This document shows positions 7,706 to 15,277 of a stretch of 17,345 bases of DNA, piece by piece. Under the pieces are notes generated by a model. The model did no database searches and had not been told where the DNA came from. It saw nothing but the letters and a program-made list of their open reading frames with translations. A program made the position numbers and the translations under genes. Where the stretch lies: contig CAIOUK010000172.1 in the NCBI GenBank assembly GCA_903861445.1, positions 1-17,345 on the forward strand, in the 5' to 3' direction. Position 1 is the first letter of the stretch. Each line of letters opens with the position of its first letter. This DNA comes from an uncultured Verrucomicrobia subdivision 3 bacterium. Lineage in GTDB: Bacteria > Verrucomicrobiota > Verrucomicrobiia > Limisphaerales > UBA11358.

Positions 7706-8476
7706 ATGGAAATCATCATTCAACCCACCGCCGAAGCGGCGACGAGCGTGGCGGCGCGGCTCATCGCCCGACTGTTGCGCGAAAAACCGGACGCCGTTCT
7801 CGGTCTCGCCACCGGCAGCACGCCGCTGCTGCTTTATCGCGAACTCATCGCCATGAAGCTCGACTGGCGCAAGGTGACGACTTTTAATCTCGACGAATAC
7901 GTCGGGCTGGACGCCACGCATCCGCAGTCCTACCACAGCTTCATGTGGGAAAATCTTTTCCGGCACACCAACATCGCGAAGAAAAACGTCCACATCCCCG
8001 ACGGCATGACGAAGGATATTCCGAAGTTTTGCGCGACCTACGAGAAGCAGATTCGCATGGCGGGCGGGATTGATTTGCAGGTGCTGGGCATCGGCACGGA
8101 CGGCCACATCGGTTTCAACGAGCCGTCCTCTTCACTGGCCTCGCGGACGCGCATCAAGACGCTCACGCAACAGACGCGCAAAGACAACGCCCGTTTCTTC
8201 GGCAGCGAAGCCGCCGTGCCGCATCACTGCATCACGATGGGCATCGGCACGATCATGGAAGCGCGGCAAAATCTGCTGCTGGCGTTCGGCCCAAAAAAAG
8301 CCCGCGCCATCGCCGAGGCGGTCGAGGGTCCCATCACCGCGATGAATCCCGCCTCGGTGTTGCAGCTACATCCGGTCACCAAAGTCTGTTTGGACAAGCC
8401 GGCAGCCGCGCGGCTCAAACGCGCGGATTATTACCGCTGGGTTTATGAGAATAAACCGGGCTGGCAACAGATTTAA
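7706..8476 (+). CDS. nagB: Glucosamine-6-phosphate deaminase
   Basis: NagB converts glucosamine-6-phosphate to fructose-6-phosphate and ammonia, delivering amino-sugar carbon to glycolysis. Diagnostic motifs are LATGSTP (34-40), FNLDEYVGL (60-68) and GIGTDGHIGFNEP (128-140). Asp63, Asp132, His134 and Glu139 match E. coli Asp72, Asp141, His143 and Glu148 with the same spacing. The 256 residues are close to the 266 of the E. coli enzyme. The ATG follows the deacetylase stop by only three bases. Upstream, GGAAAG (7690-7695) is a weak Shine-Dalgarno candidate, one of few in the window. It is cytoplasmic. The E. coli allosteric GlcNAc-6-P site is only partly recognisable, so regulation cannot be judged. 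Confidence 0.95.
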   Translation: MEIIIQPTAEAATSVAARLIARLLREKPDAVLGLATGSTPLLLYRELIAMKLDWRKVTTFNLDEYVGLDATHPQSYHSFMWENLFRHTNIAKKNVHIPDGMTKDIPKFCATYEKQIRMAGGIDLQVLGIGTDGHIGFNEPSSSLASRTRIKTLTQQTRKDNARFFGSEAAVPHHCITMGIGTIMEARQNLLLAFGPKKARAIAEAVEGPITAMNPASVLQLHPVTKVCLDKPAAARLKRADYYRWVYENKPGWQQI

Positions 8477-8504
8477 GCCGGCTTCATATTAGTCGCTAGA
8501 ATAT

Positions 8505-9698
8505 ATGCACCCAATTCTTGCAATGGGAGATTTAGCGACGCCTGTTTTGTTTCTTGTGCTGTTAACTGTTGACGGCATTCTTGCGGTCGTCATTGGCTTA
8601 CTTGCATTATCTTTGCGGAAGCGCTCATTGGTAGCACTCGTTATTGCCAGTATTCTTGTGCTGATTGACGGTTACATGGTCATCATGAATATGTCATGGG
8701 CGAGCGATGCTTTTTTATATCCATTGACCGAAGACAATTACAAAAATCCTGATTTGATATTTTGGTGTCGAGTGGCTGTTGTCATCTGGTTGCTAGCAGT
8801 TAGTGTGGCCACATTTTATTTTGTCAGAGTGATTCAGGCGCGATTGCCCAAAAAAACAATTTCTAACACAACCTCGCCCAGCCATCGCCTAGCTGTTTGT
8901 TCATGGTCATTGCAGCCCGCTAATCCGCAGGAGTTGGTGGCAAAATTAAACGCGATAGGTATTACCCGCGTTCAGCTCGCGCTCGACCCGCTGCGCGAAA
9001 CGCCCGCCGTCTGGGGCGACATAGCCAAGTTGTTCGCACAGGCGGGCATCACGATTGTTTCCGGTATGTTCGGCTGCGTCGGTGAAGATTACTCCACCTT
9101 GGATTCGATTCGCGAAACCGGCGGCATCGTGCCCGACGCGACTTGGAAGGAGAATTTACAAAACATTCAGGCCACGGCGGATATCGCGGCGGATTTGGGC
9201 TTGAAGCTGGTGACGTTTCACGCCGGCTTTGTGCCGCATGATTCGACCGATGTCGGTTACGCCAAGATGTTGCAGCGGCTCGCGGCGGTGGCGGAAATTT
9301 TTGCCGTCAAAAAAATGGACGTCGCACTTGAAACCGGCCAGGAGACGGCGCACGATCTCGCCGCCTTGCTAAACGCGCTCCAGCGTCCAAACGTCGGCGT
9401 GAATTTCGATCCGGCGAATATGCTGCTCTACGGCAAAGGCGATCCGATTCAGGCGGTGCGGTTGCTCGGGCCGTGGATCCATCAGGTGCACATCAAGGAC
9501 GCGACGCAGACCAAAGCGCCGGGAACGTGGGGCGCGGAAGTTCCCGTCGGCACGGGCGAAGTGAACTGGCCTGCCTTTTTTGCCGCGCTGGCGGAAATAA
9601 ATTACGCCGGCGACCTCGTGATTGAACGCGAAGCCGGCACGCAACGCGTGGCGGACATCCGCACGGCGCGGGAAGTGGTTTTGAAATTCGTTGGTTAA
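8505..9698 (+). CDS. Membrane-anchored sugar phosphate isomerase/epimerase-like TIM barrel (fusion)
   Basis: Two unlike parts are joined in one frame. Residues 1-115 hold three predicted transmembrane helices (about 12-36, 42-61 and 86-109). RKR after helix 1 and RVIQARLPKK after helix 3 predict N-outside and C-inside. Residues 127-397 are a xylose-isomerase-like barrel of the AP-endonuclease-2 superfamily, with probable metal ligands Glu276 (ALETGQE), Asp302 (NFDPAN), His329 (QVHIKD) and Glu374 (VIEREAG). The family usually starts at the equivalent of HRLAVCSWSLQP (127-138). There is no usable start codon before this strand, so the fusion is real in this sequence. The membrane part is about 43% GC and the barrel about 60%. 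The gene starts 28 bases after nagB, the longest gap in the operon. Likely role: isomerisation, epimerisation or lyase step on a (keto-)sugar at the inner face of the membrane. Substrate unknown. Confidence 0.85.
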   Translation: MHPILAMGDLATPVLFLVLLTVDGILAVVIGLLALSLRKRSLVALVIASILVLIDGYMVIMNMSWASDAFLYPLTEDNYKNPDLIFWCRVAVVIWLLAVSVATFYFVRVIQARLPKKTISNTTSPSHRLAVCSWSLQPANPQELVAKLNAIGITRVQLALDPLRETPAVWGDIAKLFAQAGITIVSGMFGCVGEDYSTLDSIRETGGIVPDATWKENLQNIQATADIAADLGLKLVTFHAGFVPHDSTDVGYAKMLQRLAAVAEIFAVKKMDVALETGQETAHDLAALLNALQRPNVGVNFDPANMLLYGKGDPIQAVRLLGPWIHQVHIKDATQTKAPGTWGAEVPVGTGEVNWPAFFAALAEINYAGDLVIEREAGTQRVADIRTAREVVLKFVG

Positions 9699-9710
9699 AA
9701 TTTTTGAAAT

Positions 9711-10751
9711 ATGGCCAACGCAAATTCTGCCAAACCGGTCAACGTGGCTGTCGTCGGCCTCGGTTTCATGGGCGTGACGCATCTGCGCGCGTATCTGGCA
9801 AACCCATTGGCGCGGGTCGTGGCCGTGTGCGATGCCGTGCGCGTGCCGGTGAACGGCGTGCTGGCGGGCGTCTCCGGCAACATCAAGAAGTCCGACGACA
9901 TCCACCTCGGCACGGACGTGAAAGTCTATCGCAAGCTGGAGGAACTACTGGCCGATTCGGAAGTTCAGCTCGTGGATCTCTGCACGCCGACGCCGCTGCA
10001 TCCGGAACAGGCTATCGCGGTGCTGAAGGTGGGCAAACATGTCCTCTGTGAAAAACCGCTGGCGCGCACGGCGGCGGCGGCGCGGGAGATTTTGCAGGTG
10101 GCGGAAAAATCGCTAGGAATGTTAATGCCCGCGATGTGCATGCGTTTCTGGCCGGGCTGGAGCTGGCTCAAACAAATGGTGACGGAGCAAACTTACGGCA
10201 AGGTTTTGGCGGCGAACTTCCGACGCGTTTCCCAAATGCCCGGCTGGAGCGCGCAGGGCACTTACGCTGGCGGTCTTGATCTGGGTGGCGCGTTGTTCGA
10301 TCTGCACATCCACGACACGGACTTCGTGAATTTTCTTTTTGGCAAACCGGCGAGCGTGTTTTCTTCCGGCGTGACGGGCGCGAATCATTCGGTCAATCAC
10401 GTCGTGACCCAATATCATTTTCCCGACGGCCCGACGGTTCATGCCGAGGGTAGCTGGCTGTTGGCGCAGGGTTTTAACATGGCCTACACGCTGCATTGCG
10501 AACGGGCGACGATTGATTTTGATCTCTCGCGCGGTGCGGAAGCGCTGCGGGTGACGGAGTTTGGTCAACCGCCGCGCACCGTGCCCTGCGTCGGGGGAGA
10601 CGGCTACGGCGCGGAGATCAGCTATATGCTGGAATGTGTCGCGCACGGTCGTCCGCCGCAGACCGTCACCGGCGCAGACGGGTTGGTCGCGCTGGAAATT
10701 TGCGAGGCGGAGGAAAAATCCATTCGCACTGGCCAGTCCGTAAAGCTTTGA
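9711..10751 (+). CDS. Gfo/Idh/MocA family oxidoreductase, cytoplasmic
   Basis: This is an NAD(P)-dependent sugar or polyol dehydrogenase of the Gfo/Idh/MocA family. The Rossmann fingerprint GLGFMG is at 16-21, and Asp41 after VVAVC favours NAD. CTPTPLHPE (91-99) and CEKPLART (113-120, with the conserved Lys115-Pro116) follow. The active-site helix GGALFDLHIHDTDFV (192-206) carries the Asp/His pair expected near position 200. Length (346 residues) is typical. There is no signal peptide or Tat motif, in contrast to the second oxidoreductase downstream. It lies 12 bases after the isomerase, in an AT-rich spacer without a Shine-Dalgarno sequence. With the isomerase and DUF1080 neighbours, C3 oxidation or reduction of a sugar is a reasonable inference. 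An inositol or amino-sugar dehydrogenase is the alternative. Confidence 0.9.
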   Translation: MANANSAKPVNVAVVGLGFMGVTHLRAYLANPLARVVAVCDAVRVPVNGVLAGVSGNIKKSDDIHLGTDVKVYRKLEELLADSEVQLVDLCTPTPLHPEQAIAVLKVGKHVLCEKPLARTAAAAREILQVAEKSLGMLMPAMCMRFWPGWSWLKQMVTEQTYGKVLAANFRRVSQMPGWSAQGTYAGGLDLGGALFDLHIHDTDFVNFLFGKPASVFSSGVTGANHSVNHVVTQYHFPDGPTVHAEGSWLLAQGFNMAYTLHCERATIDFDLSRGAEALRVTEFGQPPRTVPCVGGDGYGAEISYMLECVAHGRPPQTVTGADGLVALEICEAEEKSIRTGQSVKL

Positions 10752-10774
10752 ACTAATATCGCCCAATTCATTCC

Positions 10775-12091
10775 ATGCAAAAATCGCCTCACTTCAAACT
10801 GTTCGTCATGATGGTGTTGGAGTTTTTCATCTGGGGTGCGTGGCTGCCGCTGATTTTTGGCTACCTGCCGAGCCTCGGGTTCACGCCGGCGCAACAAGGC
10901 TGGATTCTCAATGCCTTTCCGATTGCGGCTTTCGTAGGCATGTTTTTCAGCAACCAGTTTGCCGACCGGAATTTTGCGGCGGAAAAATTTCTTGCGTTCA
11001 GCCATCTCGTCGGTGGCGTGGCGATGATCGGGCTGGCGTTCACGAAAGCATTCTGGCCATTCTTCGGGCTGATGCTCGTTCACTGTCTGCTCTATGTGCC
11101 GACGATGTCCATCGTGAACTCCATCGCCTTCGCCAGCATGAAGGATCCGCAAAAAGAATTTGGTCTTGTGCGCATGGGCGGCACGGTCGGCTGGATTCTG
11201 GCGGCCTGGCCGTTCGTGTTCATTCTCGTGGACTACGACAAGGTTCACGCCGCCAATCCCCAGGGCATCGCAGGATGGATTGGCGCGATATTGGCCAATC
11301 CGTTGACGGGCGACGCGGCGAAAGCCGGCGCGCGCTCGACTTATATCGTGGCGGGGATCGCCTCCTTATTGCTCGCGGCTTTTAGTTTCGTTTTGCCGCA
11401 CACGCCGCCGAAACGTGCGGGCGTCGGCACGGATAAACTGGCTTGGCTGGAGGCGTTCAAACTGCTGAAGCATCCGTTCGTTCTGGTGCTGTGGATTGTC
11501 GCACTGGCGGATTCGTTCGTGCAGAACGCCTATTTCAACTGGACCGGCCTGTTCCTCGGCACGGCGCGCGAAGCCGGCGGCGTGGGGATTGCCGGCAATT
11601 GGATCATGCCCGTGATGAGTGTGGGCCAGATAGCGGAAATTCTTACGATGTTCGTGCTCGGCGTGACCTTGAAGAAACTTGGCTGGCGCACGACCATGAT
11701 CGTGGGCATTCTCGGGCACACGGCGCGATTCGCGGTCTATGCGTTTTTTCCGCAACACCCCACGCTGATCATCGTGGTGCAGGTGCTGCACGGCATCTGT
11801 TATGCGTTCTTCTTCGCCGCAGTCTACATTTTTGTGGACGCCTATTTTCCGAAGGACGCGCGCGCCAGTGCGCAGGGACTATTTAACGTGATGATTCTCG
11901 GCGCCGGCGCGTTGCTGGCAAATTCCATTTGCCCTTATTTGTGCCAACAAGTTTTCACCCACGCCGGCCTTGTGAATTTTCACGGCTTGTTTCTCGTGCC
12001 GATGTTCTGCTCGCTCGTCGCCGCGCTCGCGCTCGCACTATTTTTTCATCCACCGAAACAACCAACAACCACTGAACCTTTGCCAAACTAA
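10775..12091 (+). CDS. MFS transporter, nucleoside:H+ symporter-like family
   Basis: This integral inner-membrane protein of 438 residues has about twelve hydrophobic segments (for example 10-31, 45-60, 75-110, 136-153, 190-208, 233-250, 272-297, 305-325, 331-355, 366-388 and 404-424). The start FFIWGAWLPLIFGYLPSLGF (17-36) and QFADRNFAAEKFLAFSHL (61-78), the MFS A-motif region, resemble the NupG/XapB nucleoside:proton symporter branch. Relatives of this type in Verrucomicrobiota and Planctomycetes are common next to sugar catabolic genes. In this operon it is the only recognisable importer, so it may carry the released amino sugar, disaccharide or oxidised sugar inward with protons. The substrate cannot be read from sequence. 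Residues 156-185 form an extra Gly/Ala-rich loop between halves. Confidence 0.85.
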   Translation: MQKSPHFKLFVMMVLEFFIWGAWLPLIFGYLPSLGFTPAQQGWILNAFPIAAFVGMFFSNQFADRNFAAEKFLAFSHLVGGVAMIGLAFTKAFWPFFGLMLVHCLLYVPTMSIVNSIAFASMKDPQKEFGLVRMGGTVGWILAAWPFVFILVDYDKVHAANPQGIAGWIGAILANPLTGDAAKAGARSTYIVAGIASLLLAAFSFVLPHTPPKRAGVGTDKLAWLEAFKLLKHPFVLVLWIVALADSFVQNAYFNWTGLFLGTAREAGGVGIAGNWIMPVMSVGQIAEILTMFVLGVTLKKLGWRTTMIVGILGHTARFAVYAFFPQHPTLIIVVQVLHGICYAFFFAAVYIFVDAYFPKDARASAQGLFNVMILGAGALLANSICPYLCQQVFTHAGLVNFHGLFLVPMFCSLVAALALALFFHPPKQPTTTEPLPN

Positions 12092-12094
12092 CCT

Positions 12095-12796
12095 ATGTTC
12101 CACCTCCATCATTCCATCACAATCCCTCGTTGCTTGCTGGCGTTGCTCGCCGTTGTCTTGCCGGCGGTGACCGGCTGCCAGTCGGCGAAATGTCACGCAA
12201 CCGACTACAGCGTGCCGCCGCCCGGTTTCCAATCGGTCTTCAACGGCAAGGATTTCACCGGCTGGGCCGGGCCGCTGGATTGCTGTGCCGTCAAGGACGG
12301 CGCGATTGTCTGGCAGCGTGGCAAGGGCGGCACGATTTACACCCAGGCGGAATACACCAATTTCATCGTGCGTCTTGAATTCAAGCTGCCGCCCGGCGGC
12401 AACAACGGCCTCGCCATCCGCTATCCCGGCTACGGCGACACCGCCTACGTCGGCATGTGTGAATGTCAGGTGCTCGATGACAACTACGAAAAAAATACCG
12501 GCGAAAAAATTGATCCGCGTCAGGCGCACGGCTCGGCTTACGGCATGGTGGCCGCCAAGCGCGGTTTCCAAAAGCCGCTCGGCGAATGGAATTTTGAGGA
12601 AGTCACCGTCAAAGGTTCCACCATCAAGGTCGAGTTGAACGGCACGGTGATTCTCGACGCGGACTTGAGCAAGGTCACCGAGTTCGCCGGCAACCGCAAA
12701 CATCCGGGCAAGGATCGCCCGAGCGGCCACTTTGGTTTTGCCGGCCACGACGACCCGGTGATGTTTCGCAACATTTACATCAAACCGCTTGAGTAA
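12095..12796 (+). CDS. DUF1080 (3-keto-disaccharide hydrolase-like) lipoprotein
   Basis: Residues 1-27 are a signal peptide ending in the lipobox VTGC; Cys28 would be lipidated, anchoring the protein in the envelope. Residues 45-234 are one DUF1080/PF06439 concanavalin-like beta-jellyroll: FQSVFNGKDFTGWAG (46-60), LEFKLPPGGNNGLAIRYP (95-112), the conserved CECQVLDDNY (123-132) and the ending GHFGFAGHDDPVMFRNIYIKP (212-232). The family is annotated as 3-keto-disaccharide hydrolase; members studied act on sugars already oxidised at C3. Candidate active-site residues are Glu124, Asp129 and His213. It starts three bases after the MFS gene and is followed after eleven bases by an exported Gfo/Idh/MocA protein, a pairing that fits oxidation followed by glycosidic cleavage outside the cytoplasm. 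Family assignment is firm; activity is inferred. Confidence 0.9.
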   Translation: MFHLHHSITIPRCLLALLAVVLPAVTGCQSAKCHATDYSVPPPGFQSVFNGKDFTGWAGPLDCCAVKDGAIVWQRGKGGTIYTQAEYTNFIVRLEFKLPPGGNNGLAIRYPGYGDTAYVGMCECQVLDDNYEKNTGEKIDPRQAHGSAYGMVAAKRGFQKPLGEWNFEEVTVKGSTIKVELNGTVILDADLSKVTEFAGNRKHPGKDRPSGHFGFAGHDDPVMFRNIYIKPLE

Positions 12797-12807
12797 ATTT
12801 TCCCGAC

Positions 12808-14142
12808 ATGAATTCCAGTCATCGGCCATCGCGACGCTCGTTTCTCAAAACTCTGGGTGTGGCCACCGTGGGTGCGCCGTTCATAACCGGTTGCCTGACG
12901 ACCCGTCCGCGTAGTCAGGTGCTGCGGCACGCCGCTTTCGGCGCGGGTGGGATGGCGTGGGTGGATCTCAACCAGATTGCGGCGGTTCCGGGCGTGGAGA
13001 TCGTGGCCATTTGCGACGTGGATTTGAACCGCACCGCCAAGGCGCGCGCGAAATTTCCGTCAGCGAAAATTTATCAGGACTGGCGCGAGCTGCTGGACAA
13101 AGAGGCGAATAACATTGATTCCGTCAACGTCTCCGTGCCGGATCATATGCACGCGCCCATTGGCGTCACGGCGATGCAACTTGGCAAACATCTTTACGGT
13201 CAGAAACCGCTCGCGCACGATCTCTACGAAGTGCGCCGTACGACGAAATTTGCCGCGCAGAAAAAGATTGTCACCCAGATGGGCATCCAGATTCATTCCT
13301 CCTCGCAATACCGCAAGGCCGTGCGGGTGATTCAGGACGGCGTCATTGGCAAGGTCAAAGAAGTCCACACCTGGAGCAACAAAACTTGGGGCGATACCTC
13401 GGCATTGCCGACCAAAGCGGATCCGGTGCCCGCCGGCTTCGACTGGAATTTATGGCTGGGTGTGTGCGCGGAACGCCCGTTCATTGGCGATGAATATTAT
13501 CATCCGGAGAATTGGCGCAAGCGTCTTGATTTCGGCACTGGCACTTTCGGCGACATGGGCTGCCACATTTTTGATCCGGTGTTCTCGTCGCTCAAGCTGA
13601 CCGCTCCGGTTTCCATCCGCTCCGAAGGCCCCGCGCCGAATCAATGGAACTGGGCGCTTGATTCCAAAATCCATTACCTGTTTTCCGGCACGGAATATAC
13701 CGCTGAAAAAACTTTGCCCGTCACCTGGTATGACGGCGCACAGAAACCGCCGCCGGAAATTGCCGCGTCGCTCGGCCTCAAACGGCTGTCCGACCAAGGC
13801 TCCGTTTTTCTTGGCACGGATGGCGTGATGGTGCTGCCGCACGTCGGCCGGCCGCAGCTTTTCCCCAAAGAAAAATTCCAGGATTACGTCGCACCCGATA
13901 TGGGCGAGGGAAATCATTGGGAAGAATTCGTTTCGGCCTGTCAGGGCAAGAGCCGGACCAGCGCGCCGTTTGCCTACGCCGGGCCGCTCACGGAATCCGT
14001 CCTACTGGGCGGCGTGGCCTCGCACTTCCCGCAAACCACGCTCCAGTGGAATGCGCAGAAATTAAAATTCGATCTCGCGGCCGCAAATTCTCTCGTGCGC
14101 CGGGACTATCGCAAAGGTTGGACGATTAAAGAACTGGCCTGA
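12808..14142 (+). CDS. Tat-exported Gfo/Idh/MocA family oxidoreductase
   Basis: The N-terminus PSRRSFLKTLGVATVG (7-22) is a twin-arginine signal with consensus RRSFLK, followed by an ITGC lipobox (Cys29), so the folded, cofactor-loaded enzyme is probably exported and may be lipid-anchored. The Rossmann loop is FGAGGMAW (44-51), with AICD (67-70) after strand 2. The usual EKP motif reads GQKPLAHD (131-138), with Gln for Glu. A long insertion, WNLWLGVCAERPF, and DFGTGTFGDMGCHIFDPV contain the catalytic-helix equivalent. The 444 residues fit the large exported subgroup frequent in Planctomycetes and Verrucomicrobiota. It is the last gene of the operon; 36 bases separate it from convergent hisC. 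Partnered with the DUF1080 lipoprotein, it may oxidise glycosides in the periplasm with a tightly bound nicotinamide cofactor. Confidence 0.92.
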   Translation: MNSSHRPSRRSFLKTLGVATVGAPFITGCLTTRPRSQVLRHAAFGAGGMAWVDLNQIAAVPGVEIVAICDVDLNRTAKARAKFPSAKIYQDWRELLDKEANNIDSVNVSVPDHMHAPIGVTAMQLGKHLYGQKPLAHDLYEVRRTTKFAAQKKIVTQMGIQIHSSSQYRKAVRVIQDGVIGKVKEVHTWSNKTWGDTSALPTKADPVPAGFDWNLWLGVCAERPFIGDEYYHPENWRKRLDFGTGTFGDMGCHIFDPVFSSLKLTAPVSIRSEGPAPNQWNWALDSKIHYLFSGTEYTAEKTLPVTWYDGAQKPPPEIAASLGLKRLSDQGSVFLGTDGVMVLPHVGRPQLFPKEKFQDYVAPDMGEGNHWEEFVSACQGKSRTSAPFAYAGPLTESVLLGGVASHFPQTTLQWNAQKLKFDLAAANSLVRRDYRKGWTIKELA

Positions 14143-14178
14143 GCCAGTGTGAAAGCCGACCGCAACATCCTGCCGGAA

Positions 14179-15273
14179 TTACATTTTACCCAAGCTGTTT
14201 TTTAGCGCAGCCAAGCACCGCTCATTCTCCTTTTGCGTGCCGATGGAAATGCGAATCCACTCCGGCAACTGGTAGCCGCCCATTGGTCGCGTGATGACGC
14301 CGAGCTTCTGCATCGCGTCAAAAATTTTCTGACCTTCGCCCACGCGCACGAGAATGAAATTTGCGAACGACGGCACATATTCCAGCTTCAACTGCCGGAA
14401 CGCCTTGGTGAAAAAATCCAGTCCGCTGAAATTATTCTGCCGCGTTTTGCGGACGTGCTCGTCATCGTCCAGCGCGGCAAGTGCGGCGGTTTGTGCGAGC
14501 AGATTGGCATTGAACGGTTGCCGGATTTTTTCCAGCGCGGCGGCCAGTTCGGGGCTCGCGATGCCGTAGCCGATCCGCAGACCGGCGAGGCCGTAAATCT
14601 TGGAAAACGTCCGCATCAAAATCAGATTCTTCCGTGCGCCGAGACGGATGAGCGGAATCAAGTCCACCGGGTCGTCGAGAAATTCGATGTAAGCCTCGTC
14701 TAACACCAACAGCACGTCGTCCGGCACGCGGTTGACGAAATCAATCAGCTCCTCGCGCATCGCGAGCGTGCCGGTGGGATTGTTCGGGTTCGCGACGAAC
14801 ACGATGCGCGTTTTCGGCGTAATCGCCTTGAGCATTGCGGGCAGGTCGTGTCCGTAATCTTTCGCCGGCACGGTGATGACGTTCGCGCCGAACATTTTTG
14901 CCACGATGGGATAAATCGCAAAGCAGTATTGCGACACGACGATGTTCGAATCCGGCGTCAGCAGGGCGTGCGCGACGAACTCGATGATTTCGTTCGAGCC
15001 GTTGCCGAGAACCAGATGGCCGGTTTCCACGCCGAGCTTCGCGGCGAGTTTTTGTTTTAGGTAAAACGCATTGCCATCGGGATAAAGATTCACGCCGGGA
15101 ATTGCCTTTTGCATCGCCGCCATCGCCAGCGGCGACGGACCGAATGGATTTTCATTCGACGCGACTTTGATGATGGAATCCTCCGGAATACCCAATTCGC
15201 GCGCGACTTCTTCGATGGGTCTTCCAGGTTGGTAAGTCGGCAAAGTTTTTAGAAACGGAGCGAGCGGCAGCAT
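14179..15273 (-). CDS. hisC: Histidinol-phosphate aminotransferase
   Basis: HisC is a PLP-dependent fold-type I aminotransferase that makes histidinol phosphate from imidazole-acetol phosphate and glutamate. Counting from the ATG at 15273, motifs are ASNENPFGPSP (38-48), LYPDGN (63-68), GNGSNEIIE (90-98), NPNNPTGT (162-169), DEAYIEF (192-198), TFSKIYGLAGLRIGYG (222-237) with PLP-binding Lys225 and Arg233, and a C-terminal ITRPMGGY...WIRISIGT region. A longer start at 15300 adds nine residues and overlaps pta by 23 bases. I prefer 15273 because it lies four bases after the pta stop and because family members begin near LPTYQPGRPIEEVARELG. Neither start has a Shine-Dalgarno sequence. It is co-directional with pta and probably co-transcribed. 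It is unrelated to the convergent sugar operon. Confidence 0.92.
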   Translation of the reverse strand: MLPLAPFLKTLPTYQPGRPIEEVARELGIPEDSIIKVASNENPFGPSPLAMAAMQKAIPGVNLYPDGNAFYLKQKLAAKLGVETGHLVLGNGSNEIIEFVAHALLTPDSNIVVSQYCFAIYPIVAKMFGANVITVPAKDYGHDLPAMLKAITPKTRIVFVANPNNPTGTLAMREELIDFVNRVPDDVLLVLDEAYIEFLDDPVDLIPLIRLGARKNLILMRTFSKIYGLAGLRIGYGIASPELAAALEKIRQPFNANLLAQTAALAALDDDEHVRKTRQNNFSGLDFFTKAFRQLKLEYVPSFANFILVRVGEGQKIFDAMQKLGVITRPMGGYQLPEWIRISIGTQKENERCLAALKNSLGKM

Positions 15274-15277
15274 AAAA

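Noticed and set aside
7307..8107. Minus-strand open frame of 266 codons across the PIG-L/nagB junction
   Set aside because: It is antisense to two genes with complete catalytic motifs; the translation is Arg/His-rich with no recognisable domain.
8477..8504. Internal promoter between nagB and the isomerase fusion
   Set aside because: The AT-rich 28-base gap has a TAGAAT-like box (8496-8501), but no acceptable -35 box at the right distance, so I could not support it.
14143..14178. Terminator between the convergent operon end and hisC
   Set aside because: The 36-base gap shows no convincing GC stem followed by a T-run on either strand.
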